Positions 25,949 to 33,516 of a stretch of 64,000 bases of DNA are shown piece after piece. Below the pieces are notes generated by a model, which was given only the letters and a program-made list of their open reading frames with translations, was not told the origin of the DNA and did no database searches. A program made the position numbers and the translations under genes. This stretch comes from Bacillus pumilus (GTDB lineage Bacteria; Bacillota; Bacilli; Bacillales; Bacillaceae). Position 1 is the first letter of the stretch. Each line of letters begins with the position of its first letter. The DNA is taken from the NCBI GenBank assembly GCA_001938995.1, contig MKZN01000001.1, positions 372,001-436,000 on the forward strand, given 5' to 3'.

Positions 25949-26361
25949 TTTAAAAACCCTTTCTAATTACGTGAATTGATATATATGTATTCACTTTTAT
26001 CTGCTTCTATCAATTCTTTTCCAATCATATCTAGCAACATCATAACTGATTTCGTCTACTAGATCGACTTTTTATTCTCCCTTATTCAAGTCTAAAATCG
26101 ATTTATTCAAAATTTAAGAGCGTTTTTTTCAAACAACATCACAAAATTGATTATATTTATCACTATTTTGGCTTTACAAAAAACGATTTTATGAAGTTGT
26201 ACAGACGCTCATTCATCGGTACAATATCGTACATCACATGACCAATGGTCCTATTTATTACCTATTGTCAATCACCTCTCAGAAACGATTATCTTTTTCC
26301 AAAAATTGTGATATCGTTTTTTATTGAAACAGGCGAAAGGATCATAAAGAGGTGAAATTTC
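25949..26361. promoter_or_regulatory. AT-rich control region upstream of rap
   Basis: No gene seen. It holds two short inverted repeats, GTAC-6-GTAC (26219-26232) and GACCA-1-TGGTC (26240-26250), and recurring AAACGATT words. Rap genes are often controlled by ComA, CodY or Rgh/Rap-type repressors, but I see no clear ComA box (TTGCGG-4-CCGCAA). The rap promoter must lie here. Confidence 0.4.
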
Positions 26362-27540
26362 ATGACTATCATTTCAGCTGAACAGGTGGGGAATCGATTA
26401 AATGAATGGCGAATTGCCATTCGTAAGCATGAAGTGCACAGTGCAACTTCAATGTACAAAGAGGTAAAAGAATTGCTTCAACAAATGGAAGAAAATCAGG
26501 AGGTCTTGACTTATTATTCATTGCTAGAGGGCAAGTATAAACTCATGTTATATGAAAGAAGAGGTGAAAAACTAAATGAGAAGACAGAGCTAGATTCCCC
26601 TTCTAAAACAAATGATTTAATTGAGTACTATTTCTACTTGTATAAAGCCCTTTACGCATCATATAAAAGAGACTATACATCAGCGATTGGTCTATTTAAA
26701 ATTGCAGAGAAAAAACTACAGAACATTCCTGATGAAATGGAAGTAGCAGAGTTCCATACAAAAATAGCAAACCTATATATGCTACTTCGCCAAAGCCTGA
26801 TTTCCCTTCACTATATTCAGAATGCGATTGATATTTTCAAAAGTCACGAAGGGTATGAAAGAAGGCTTGTGGCTGCTTTAGTAATTGCTGCTACCAACTA
26901 CATGGACATTGGGAATTACAAAAAGGCAGAGAACTATTATAAAGAGGCATTACTCATCACAAAAAGGCTAAACGATCATTTTCTAAAATCACAGTTATTT
27001 CATAACATGAGCATCCTGTATGCAGAAGCTGGTGAATCACAAAAATGTATTGATGCCTTAGAGAAAGCTCTTAGTGACGATGACTATCTTTTATCGTGTT
27101 ATTTCCAACATTCCATGTTTATGTTAATCAAAGAGCTTCTTTCTATTGATGAACGATCACAAGCGCTTTATTATATCGAATTGGTCAAACAAAAACATGA
27201 GACCGAGAAAAACCCCATCTATACAGCAAAAATGAATTTTCTCTATCATCTATATTTCACTGAAGACATGACAACAAAAGCGCAAGCCTGTTTCGATGAA
27301 ATCAGTATTTTGAAAGAACGAAAGGATGCTGAAGGTGTCCGTGAATTAAGTGCACTGGCTGCCAGACACTTTGAAGAGTTGGGAGCAATTCATCAAGCCT
27401 ATCTCTTTTTAAAGGAAGCCTATCACATGAAACATCCTAAACTTGACTGGAGGGATTCTGATGAAAAAAATGAGTTTATTGACTTTCGCTTTAACCATCG
27501 TTGTTTTCGGACAAACAGTGTCTTTCAATACGTTAAATGA
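26362..27540 (+). CDS. Rap-family response-regulator phosphatase / anti-activator (TPR)
   Basis: 392 residues. The N-terminal three-helix bundle (ISAEQVGNRLNEWRIAIRKHE) and six to seven TPR-like repeats (YLFLKEAYHM at the end) define a Rap. Rap proteins dephosphorylate Spo0F or block response regulators such as ComA or DegU in the cytoplasm, and are inhibited by a matching Phr pentapeptide. A phr gene overlaps the 3' end by 80 bases in another frame. The start follows AGAGGTGA. The target response regulator cannot be told from sequence. Confidence 0.9.
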   Translation: MTIISAEQVGNRLNEWRIAIRKHEVHSATSMYKEVKELLQQMEENQEVLTYYSLLEGKYKLMLYERRGEKLNEKTELDSPSKTNDLIEYYFYLYKALYASYKRDYTSAIGLFKIAEKKLQNIPDEMEVAEFHTKIANLYMLLRQSLISLHYIQNAIDIFKSHEGYERRLVAALVIAATNYMDIGNYKKAENYYKEALLITKRLNDHFLKSQLFHNMSILYAEAGESQKCIDALEKALSDDDYLLSCYFQHSMFMLIKELLSIDERSQALYYIELVKQKHETEKNPIYTAKMNFLYHLYFTEDMTTKAQACFDEISILKERKDAEGVRELSALAARHFEELGAIHQAYLFLKEAYHMKHPKLDWRDSDEKNEFIDFRFNHRCFRTNSVFQYVK

Positions 27541-27580
27541 TACGAATCCTGGTACAACAGAACGGCCTATCGGGACATAA
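27461..27580 (+). CDS. Phr signalling peptide precursor overlapping rap (candidate signal ERPIG)
   Basis: 39 codons (ATG 27461, TAA 27578-27580) in a different frame from rap. GGAGGG lies 8 bases upstream. The product has a basic start, a hydrophobic export segment (LLTFALTIVVFG), a polar linker and the C-terminus TTERPIGT. B. subtilis PhrK carries ERPVG followed by one extra residue, so ERPIG (or RPIGT) is the likely exported and re-imported pentapeptide that inhibits the overlapping Rap. Confidence 0.82.
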   Translation: MKKMSLLTFALTIVVFGQTVSFNTLNDTNPGTTERPIGT

Positions 27581-27596
27581 ACCGGTGCAATACAAA

Positions 27597-27629
27597 GAAC
27601 CACTCGCCTCATCACAAGGCAAGTGGTTC
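27597..27629 (+). terminator. Terminator of rap-phr
   Basis: GAACCACTCGCCT/AGGCAAGTGGTTC stem (one mismatch) with a short loop, followed by a T-rich tract. Confidence 0.75.
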
Positions 27630-27733
27630 CTCATTTATTTTCATTTTTGATAAGAAATGAGGCGGTGTATGTGTACCGCAAGATAAGTAAGACGATACTA
27701 TGCATCTAAACGACCTCTTTTTACTTTAGAAAA

Positions 27734-27766
27734 AAGTCAGATAGTCTCATATGTCCTATCTGACTT
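27734..27766 (-). terminator. Terminator of the secreted-protein gene
   Basis: AAGTCAGATAG/CTATCTGACTT stem 12 bases downstream of the stop codon, with an A-rich left flank that is T-rich on the minus strand. Confidence 0.75.
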
Positions 27767-27777
27767 AAATATTATCT

Positions 27778-28674
27778 TTATTTTTTCTTTGCTTTTTTCT
27801 TTGCGGCTTTTTTAAATGCTTCTACTTGCTTTTGATATTGTTTCTTATTCACAGCTTTCAGTTTCACTTTTTCATTCTTTTTCCAAAACGGCAACTCAAT
27901 ATAGGCAGCTTTTACATCAGATGATCCTATCATCTTAGACAGGCCACCCTTTATTTTTGGTGTGGGATAAACCCAAAAGCTTTTAAAACCTGTGATTCCA
28001 ACTGCTTGATATTTTTCTTTTTTCAATGGCTTACTTTTCTTACCTGTGGCTTTGGAGATTGTAATAGCCCCTGAAAAATCCCCTTCAAAAACGGCTTCTT
28101 CGATATCAAGAAAAATTTGATATGAATTGTTTTTTGCTGTATACAGATAGCCGTAGGCTTTATTTAAATTATCTGTGTATTTCCCTATGATCTCATAGTA
28201 ACGGTCTTCTGCTGTATCCACATACTCATCATAGCGCTTATCAATGGCTTTTTTGTATTCTTTTAATTTCTTCTCATCAACAGCTTGATAGCGTTTACTC
28301 TTCTTTGCTCCTTGCTTTTTGACCATGAGGTCTTTTCCAGAAAAATAGATGTCATATACAATTGTTTTCTTCTTTTGTTGGACTTTAAGTTTGTATCCTT
28401 TTTTGGTGGTTTTCCCCGTTAGTTTGTATTTTGTTTTCACCATATAAGGTTCAATTGGATCAAGCTTAACACCCTTACCGTTTAGGTATCCCGTGACCTT
28501 GCCTTTCTTTTCAGTCACCTTCAGCCAACTGACATTGTCCTTTGTTTTATAGGCATATGCATAAGATTGATTCAGTGATGCTTTTTTAGCAGATGCTTTG
28601 TTTCCTCCAAAACTTCCAACACCAATCAATAGTGCAACAATCATGAACAATATTCCTATGTTCTTCAATTTCAT
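27778..28674 (-). CDS. Secreted lysine-rich protein of unknown function
   Basis: About 298 residues. A signal peptide covers residues 1-29 (core IGILFMIVALLIGVGSFG, cleavage near ASA). The mature protein is very basic (long runs of K) and ends in a lysine/alanine-rich tail (VEAFKKAAKKKAKKK). The middle has beta-rich repeats with YKLTGKTTKKGYKLK and a helical patch (EEKYDEYVDTAEDRYYEI-like). The start at MKLKNIG is chosen because GGAGGGTG lies 7 bases upstream. No family recognised; the basic tail might bind the cell wall. Confidence 0.75.
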   Translation of the reverse strand: MKLKNIGILFMIVALLIGVGSFGGNKASAKKASLNQSYAYAYKTKDNVSWLKVTEKKGKVTGYLNGKGVKLDPIEPYMVKTKYKLTGKTTKKGYKLKVQQKKKTIVYDIYFSGKDLMVKKQGAKKSKRYQAVDEKKLKEYKKAIDKRYDEYVDTAEDRYYEIIGKYTDNLNKAYGYLYTAKNNSYQIFLDIEEAVFEGDFSGAITISKATGKKSKPLKKEKYQAVGITGFKSFWVYPTPKIKGGLSKMIGSSDVKAAYIELPFWKKNEKVKLKAVNKKQYQKQVEAFKKAAKKKAKKK

Positions 28675-28867
28675 TTGTACACCCTCCATTCTTTTTGAAT
28701 AGATGCGCAAGCTCTTTACACATCAAGTATATATTACCATATTTATGCTTTATCTCCTGTATTTCAAAAATATAAAGCTATCAATTATTATTTTCTTGCT
28801 TTTTTTCTAAATGATCTATCTTTTAGATCGGTGTGTTGATGTAATGAAAAATAAAATGATACGACGT

Positions 28868-29447
28868 ATGCAATTTTAGGCATTTTAAACGACAGATTGT
28901 CAGTCAGGTTACAATGTGAAGCAATTAATTGATAAGAGCTTGCGTCATTTTTGGAAAATTAGTTATGGTCAAATTTATCCGCTTTATAGTTTATAGTCGA
29001 AGAAAGTCTTGCTGAGGTTTCACCTGCTTCTCACATGTGGACGTTCTGACAAGCGGGAGTATCATCTGACTGAAAAAGGACTGGACACGTTAAGGCAATG
29101 GCTAGCGCAGCCGCTCGATCAGTTACCAGCAGAACGAAATGAAGTATTTTTAAAGTGATTCTTTGGACAACATCCTTCGTTTGAGAAAAAGCTGGTGCTT
29201 CTACAGGATTATGAGCGGGGGTTCCGTATCCGTTATGAGACATACGTTTCGATTGAACAAAACATCAAGGAGCTCGCTCTATCCAGATGAAGCTGATGCG
29301 AAGTACTGGCTTTTTACTTTAGATTATGGAAAAGGAGTGGCTCAAGCAGGAATTGATTGGTGCGTGGAAACATGTGAACAGATGAAGAAAGAAGGACGAA
29401 CAAATGAAACGTATCAAGTTCAAGCCGGATCATATGAATTCGTCTAG
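28868..29447 (+). pseudogene. Decayed PadR-family transcriptional regulator
   Basis: Three-frame reading recovers most of a PadR/YvaV-type regulator: ILGILNDRLS-GYNVKQ, HFWKISYGQIYP, REYHLTEKGLDTLRQWL, then the C-terminal Vir_act_alpha_C domain (PSFEKKLVLLQDYE, TLDYGKGVAQAGIDWCVE). A frameshift occurs after the first ten residues, a stop (TAG) interrupts after IYPLYSL, and a TGA follows EVFLK. PadR proteins control efflux or phenolic-acid genes; the target is not present. Clearly non-functional. Confidence 0.82.
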
Positions 29448-29508
29448 CGAGAGCTCCTATTCCAATTGGTAAAGGAAAACAAACAGCGAAAGAACGTCTG
29501 GAGACAAC

Positions 29509-29539
29509 AAATTCCTAGAGAGCGATTCTCTAGGAATTT
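29509..29539. terminator. Terminator next to the Nudix gene
   Basis: AAATTCCTAGAGA/TCTCTAGGAATTT perfect 13-bp stem with a 5-base loop. It overlaps the 3' end of the Nudix gene and could serve both directions. Confidence 0.75.
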
Positions 29540-30153
29540 CTTTCCGCAACGGTCACAAAATGCTTTAATATACGGGCTGTTAATCCCCAAATGGTGTAGT
29601 TTTCATAATCATAAAACCATTCCTCCATCGGACGACTCCCCCAGCGATACTTCTCACCATTCATGATTTTCTCATAGGGGAAATCCTCAGCTGGTATTGG
29701 CTGAACGGACACATGATGTAAGTACGGCTCATATTGAATGAGCCATGATAAAGGTACGGTAAAGGTCTCCTCCACTTCCTCTTGATTAAAGGAGTGCTTG
29801 ACCTCTTGCTCATCAATGATGCCGACATATGGATATACCACGAAGGATGGAGAAGCAATGTAAGGACTGAGCTGCCCAAGGATCTCGACTGATTCAGGCG
29901 GAATGCCTAGTTCTTCATGTGTTTCTCGCAGTGCAGCTTCTTGTGGTGTTTCGCCTTGATCAAGTTTGCCTCCCGGGAAGCTAATATCACCAGGCTGTTT
30001 TCTCATGGTCAGCGATCGTACCTCAAATAATATATGCCATTCTCCGTTTACTTGCACCAAAGGGACAAGGACTGCCGCTTTAAACGCTGTCTCTTCTCCA
30101 ATAAACAACGGCTGTGATTGATGTAAGTCATTTTTTAATTGATCAATGAACAC
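29530..30153 (-). CDS. Nudix hydrolase, CoA pyrophosphatase type (NudL-like)
   Basis: About 207 residues. The Nudix box GGKLDQGETPQEAALRETHEELGI (residues ~76-99; catalytic RETHEELG) is intact, and the adjacent RKQPGDISFPGG is the UPF0035 signature of CoA pyrophosphatases. It would cleave CoA or related nucleotides into phosphopantetheine and ADP-ribose-like products. The start could be GTG at 30153 (AGGTG 6 bases upstream) or the ATG three codons earlier, which touches that site. Monocistronic. Confidence 0.88.
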   Translation of the reverse strand: MFIDQLKNDLHQSQPLFIGEETAFKAAVLVPLVQVNGEWHILFEVRSLTMRKQPGDISFPGGKLDQGETPQEAALRETHEELGIPPESVEILGQLSPYIASPSFVVYPYVGIIDEQEVKHSFNQEEVEETFTVPLSWLIQYEPYLHHVSVQPIPAEDFPYEKIMNGEKYRWGSRPMEEWFYDYENYTIWGLTARILKHFVTVAERNS

Positions 30154-30242
30154 GGGCATCACCTGTTTTCTGTTTCTATTTCCTTTAGCGTATCATTGTT
30201 CACCTTTTGAATAAAGATGATCTTTCTGACATATATTTTTAT

Positions 30243-30288
30243 CATTTTGACAACTATACTTGTCAAAATGAATATCATACTTTACAAT
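30243..30288 (+). promoter_or_regulatory. Promoter and 11-bp inverted repeat upstream of the XRE regulator
   Basis: CATTTTGACAA-CTATAC-TTGTCAAAATG (30243-30270) is a perfect inverted repeat. It covers -35 TTGTCA (30260-30265), which is 17 bases from -10 TACAAT (30283-30288). It is a strong candidate operator for the XRE protein encoded 30 bases downstream. Confidence 0.68.
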
Positions 30289-30318
30289 CTAAGAAAGTGA
30301 TAATGAAGAGGTGACATG

Positions 30319-30525
30319 ATGAAGAATCGGCTAAAAGAGCTGCGTGCTCGTGATGGCTTGAACCAAACGGAGCTAGCAAAGCGTGCAAAGGTTTCTCGAC
30401 AGACCGTTAGCTTAATAGAACGAGACGAATTAATGCCGTCTCTCTTGCTCGCTGTGAAACTTTCACGCATTTTTCAGGAACCCATTGAATGTATTTTTCT
30501 ATTTGAGGAGGACGAACTTTCATGA
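30319..30525 (+). CDS. XRE-family HTH regulator (Cro/CI type)
   Basis: 68 residues, almost all HTH: GLNQTELAKRAKVSRQTVSLIERDELMPSLLLAVKLSRIF. The second of two consecutive ATGs gives better spacing from GAGGTG. Together with the downstream DUF3169 membrane gene (4-base overlap) it forms a pair common in Firmicutes, where the small regulator controls a membrane partner. The palindrome in its own promoter suggests autorepression. Confidence 0.9.
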   Translation: MKNRLKELRARDGLNQTELAKRAKVSRQTVSLIERDELMPSLLLAVKLSRIFQEPIECIFLFEEDELS

Positions 30526-31202
30526 AAACTGTATACAAAATGTTATTTGGTGCCCTCATTGGTTTTCTCGGTGCTTACTGTTTGTTGGCATCTGAATTTG
30601 AGATGACACTTCTTGGTCTTGCTTTTGAAGCAACCCTTGTGATGACTGGATTGACTCTTATTCTGATAATTTATTGTTTTATGGCCATTTCTCGTATAAA
30701 AAAAAGAGTATCTCTCTCGCTGTCTGGTGATGAGGAGGATGAACTTGAATCGCGACAATACCATACCTTTACTGATTTGACATTAGCCAATTCGATCAGC
30801 ACTATTTTATCCATCGTCGCCATAGGTATTGCCATCGTTACCGAGCAACACCTATGGCTCATCATTGTCAATGTTGCTTTATTGGCCATCACTATTGTCT
30901 GTTCTTATGTTGCCATATCTGTGCTAAAGCTTGTGTATCCTGATCGCAATCTACCAAGCCCATCAGACAAGGATTATGGCAAAAAGCTCTTGGCTATTTC
31001 TGATGAAGGTGAAAAACACGTGATGTTAGAGGGACTTTTTTCCACATATCAAATGATGAATATGCTGTTAACTAGTGCTATGTTCATTCTGATTCTCTAT
31101 TCAATCGGGGCTAATCACTCTCAGCTCTTCTCCATTATTTTGATCGGGATTGTTCTAATTATACTAAATGCACATTACATGCTTAAGATTAGAAATCGTT
31201 AA
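30522..31202 (+). CDS. DUF3169-family membrane protein
   Basis: 226 residues with six membrane segments in three pairs, separated by cytoplasmic loops rich in S, D and E (SLSLSGDEEDELESRQYH and YPDRNLPSPSDKDYGKKL). The start overlaps the XRE gene by four bases and is preceded by GAGGAGG. DUF3169 proteins are unstudied; this tight coupling suggests the regulator exists to control it. Confidence 0.78.
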   Translation: MKTVYKMLFGALIGFLGAYCLLASEFEMTLLGLAFEATLVMTGLTLILIIYCFMAISRIKKRVSLSLSGDEEDELESRQYHTFTDLTLANSISTILSIVAIGIAIVTEQHLWLIIVNVALLAITIVCSYVAISVLKLVYPDRNLPSPSDKDYGKKLLAISDEGEKHVMLEGLFSTYQMMNMLLTSAMFILILYSIGANHSQLFSIILIGIVLIILNAHYMLKIRNR

Positions 31203-31205
31203 ACT

Positions 31206-31240
31206 AAAAAGCACAGCCTTGTGAAGTAGCTGTGCTTTTT
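31206..31240. terminator. Bidirectional terminator between DUF3169 and permease genes
   Basis: AAAAAGCACAGC/GCTGTGCTTTTT stem with an 11-base loop; A and T runs on both sides. Confidence 0.87.
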
Positions 31241-31244
31241 ATCA

Positions 31245-32600
31245 CTATGCTGCACGACATTTCTTTCGTGCATAAATCAGAAATAATAACCCAAACCATA
31301 ACGGTGTCAATAACAGTGCTGGACGTGTCGCATCAGCAAATAGCATAATCACGAGAATCGCAGCAAAAAGCACAAGTACGCAAATATTTACGAAAGGAGT
31401 GAATGGTGCTTTAAAGGTGGATGCTGCATGAAGTGCTGGTCGCGTTTTCTTATATTTCAGGTGACAAATTAATATGATACTCCATACCCAAATGAAACAA
31501 ATGGCACTGATCGTCGTGACAAGACCAAAGGCTTGCTCTGGAATCAGTTTGCTTAAAAGAGCCCCAACAGAGACCACGATGGTTGAAACAAATAAAGCAT
31601 TGCTTGGGACTGCGTGCTTATTGAGCCGACCAAATGAAGTCGGTCCTTGCTTTTGATGACTCAAATTATACAGAATTCGGCTTGTCGAGAACATGCCGCT
31701 ATTACAAGCTGAGGCCGCAGAGGTCAGGACCACAAAATTAATTAGCCCTGCTGCTACTGGTATCCCAATGAGTCCGAAGGTTTTCACAAACGGACTTTCG
31801 GTTGCACTTAGCTGCGTCCAAGGATTGATACATAATAAAACAAAGATAGCTCCCACGTAGAAAAATAGAATTCTTAATGGGATTTTATTAATCGCTGACG
31901 GAATATTTTTTTTAGGATTTGCTGTTTCTGCTGCAGAAACCCCGACAAGCTCCACGCCAACATAGGCAAAGATCACCATTTGGAATGACAATAAAAAGCC
32001 TGTTACACCATTTGGAAATAGCCCGCCATTCGCCCAAAGGTTCGTGACCGTCACAGGCCCGGCGTCTGTTTGGAACCCGATGATTAGTAGGACAATCCCC
32101 ACGCCAATCAACAAAAGAATGGTGATGACTTTAATAAGTGCAAACCAAAATTCCATTTCTCCAAAAAGCTTCACCGTTAATAAATTAAATCCTAATAAAA
32201 TCAATAAACAAATGAGGGCTGGAATCCATTGCGGGATATCAAACCAATACTGCACATAAACCCCGACAGCAATCACATCCGCCATGGCTGTCATAATCCA
32301 GCAAAACCAATACGTCCACCCTGTTACAAAGGAAGCCCATGGACCAAGATAGTCCTCTGCAATATCAGTTAGAGATTGATAGCCTGCCTTAGATAATAGC
32401 AATTCTCCAAGTGCCCTCATGACAAAAAAGATCGCTATTCCTACAATTAAATAGGCAAAGATAATCGACGGACCCGCCAATTGAATCGCTTTACCTGAGC
32501 CTAAAAATAGCCCTGTTCCGATCGTACCCCCAATCGCAATTAATTGTACATGACGGTTTGACAAATCTCGTCTCAACTCTTGTTGTGCCAATTTTAACAC
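31245..32600 (-). CDS. Amino-acid permease, CycA-like (glycine/alanine/D-serine type)
   Basis: 451 residues with twelve membrane segments. The N-terminal LSNRHVQLIAIGGTIGTGLFLGSGK and the phrase RALGELLLSKAGYQSLTDIAEDYLGPWASFVTGWTYWFCWI follow E. coli CycA closely, pointing to a proton symporter for glycine, alanine and D-serine. A glycine riboswitch aptamer and a terminator lie in its leader, which supports glycine or alanine as substrate. The start has GGAGGG upstream. Confidence 0.9.
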   Translation of the reverse strand: MLKLAQQELRRDLSNRHVQLIAIGGTIGTGLFLGSGKAIQLAGPSIIFAYLIVGIAIFFVMRALGELLLSKAGYQSLTDIAEDYLGPWASFVTGWTYWFCWIMTAMADVIAVGVYVQYWFDIPQWIPALICLLILLGFNLLTVKLFGEMEFWFALIKVITILLLIGVGIVLLIIGFQTDAGPVTVTNLWANGGLFPNGVTGFLLSFQMVIFAYVGVELVGVSAAETANPKKNIPSAINKIPLRILFFYVGAIFVLLCINPWTQLSATESPFVKTFGLIGIPVAAGLINFVVLTSAASACNSGMFSTSRILYNLSHQKQGPTSFGRLNKHAVPSNALFVSTIVVSVGALLSKLIPEQAFGLVTTISAICFIWVWSIILICHLKYKKTRPALHAASTFKAPFTPFVNICVLVLFAAILVIMLFADATRPALLLTPLWFGLLFLIYARKKCRAA

Positions 32601-32656
32601 CCTCCTACAACCCGATCTTTATCTTGAAATACTGAACTCTTTTTAAAAAAGTCCAT

Positions 32657-32687
32657 AAAAAAAGAGACTGGATGCGCTCCAATCTCA
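32657..32687 (-). terminator. Riboswitch-controlled terminator in the permease leader
   Basis: GAGATTGGA/TCCAGTCTC stem (one A-C mismatch) followed on the minus strand by T7, about 60 bases before the permease start codon. It is the expression platform of the glycine riboswitch. Confidence 0.75.
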
Positions 32688-32754
32688 TGGTCATAAAAGA
32701 ATAGCAAAATAGAGAAAAGTCATACACGGTACAATCCATGCATCACTAAATACA

Positions 32755-32850
32755 ATATTTCGTACTCTTCTGTCCTTTTGCCTGAGATTGTGAACCCTTC
32801 GGCGCCGCACATACATGCGGTCTCTCCAGAAGCTGCTCCTGCCATAGTGT
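32755..32850 (-). ncRNA. Glycine riboswitch (single gcvT-type aptamer)
   Basis: Read on the minus strand, the leader contains GGAGAGACCGC, GCGCCGAAGGG and CTCAGGCAAAAGGACAGA in the right order, the conserved core of the gcvT element. Only one such aptamer is seen; a short hairpin (GTG-GGT-CAC) just 5' of it may be a ghost aptamer. It controls the terminator at 32657-32687. Whether glycine turns the permease on or off is not decided by the sequence. Confidence 0.88.
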
Positions 32851-32913
32851 GACCCACAGCAATCATAGCCTTCGTTATTTACTTAAATTGTTGCTATTTC
32901 TGAATAATTTCAT

Positions 32914-32942
32914 ATTTTACGCTTTAAGGAGGGAACTGTCAA
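32914..32942 (-). promoter_or_regulatory. Promoter of the riboswitch-permease transcript
   Basis: On the minus strand TTGACA (complement of 32937-32942), 17 bases, TAAAAT (complement of 32914-32919). The predicted start near 32906 gives a leader of about 300 bases that includes the whole aptamer. Confidence 0.75.
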
Positions 32943-33285
32943 TGAAAATATGTACATATATCTTAACTCGGATTGATAAGGATACCCATATCTTACTATT
33001 TCTAACAGAAATCTTATTTAAAAAATTATTCATTTTGGTTTTTTCAATCTTCACACGTGGAATCGTATGTCATCTACAGAAGTACCTATAAATTTAATCA
33101 CATTTAGAATTTCCACATTTATTGGGGTTATTTTTACTGTTTTCTTCATTTAGAAAACTAACATCAATTAGTCTATTAAATACAATTACTGCTGTTACAG
33201 TAGATATTATAAATATTTAGCCAATAAAGGTTATGTCATCAGTTAAAATTACTCTTTCGGCATGCTCTACCCACCGTCAATTTAT
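32943..33285. other. AT-rich gap between the riboswitch promoter and the immunity gene
   Basis: No supported gene. On the minus strand 33094-33216 is open for 40 codons and reads like the end of a small membrane protein (FIISTVTAVIVF), but it has no start codon and is preceded by a stop. It may be the remnant of an extra immunity gene. Confidence 0.4.
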
Positions 33286-33516
33286 CTATTTTGCATATTT
33301 AGCTACTTTTTTATAAAAATATTCACAAGCCGTTTCTTCATCTTCAAAAATTTTCAATCCTGTTTTGTTTCCTCTTTCACTATAATAAACTTCCCAATTA
33401 GCTCCATCTTTAGCTAAACAATACTGTTCATTTGGAAGCCCACCCTTTAATATCGAATAAACATAATCAGGTACATTAATTTCTATCAACTTTTGCTCAA
33501 GTTCTTTTAACTTCAT
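33286..33516 (-). CDS. Putative immunity protein for the LXG-TNT toxin
   Basis: 76 residues, acidic-basic mixed, cytoplasmic. It ends DEETACEYFYKKVAKYAK and contains the block YCLAKDGANWEVYYSERGNKTGL, which resembles small immunity proteins linked to TNT-tipped toxins. It overlaps the stop of the toxin gene by one base and has AAGGAGGA within the end of that gene (TTAGGAGGATTAAACC), so it is translationally coupled. It presumably binds the NAD-cleaving domain and protects the producing cell. Confidence 0.75.
   Translation of the reverse strand: MKLKELEQKLIEINVPDYVYSILKGGLPNEQYCLAKDGANWEVYYSERGNKTGLKIFEDEETACEYFYKKVAKYAK

Noticed and set aside
26139-26361. ComA box upstream of rap
   Set aside because: No TTGCGG-4-CCGCAA-like element was found; only short unrelated inverted repeats are present.
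32942-33091. Open frame of 49 codons on the plus strand behind AAGGAGGG
   Set aside because: It overlaps the -35 of the permease promoter on the other strand, lacks family resemblance and looks like a chance frame in AT-rich DNA.
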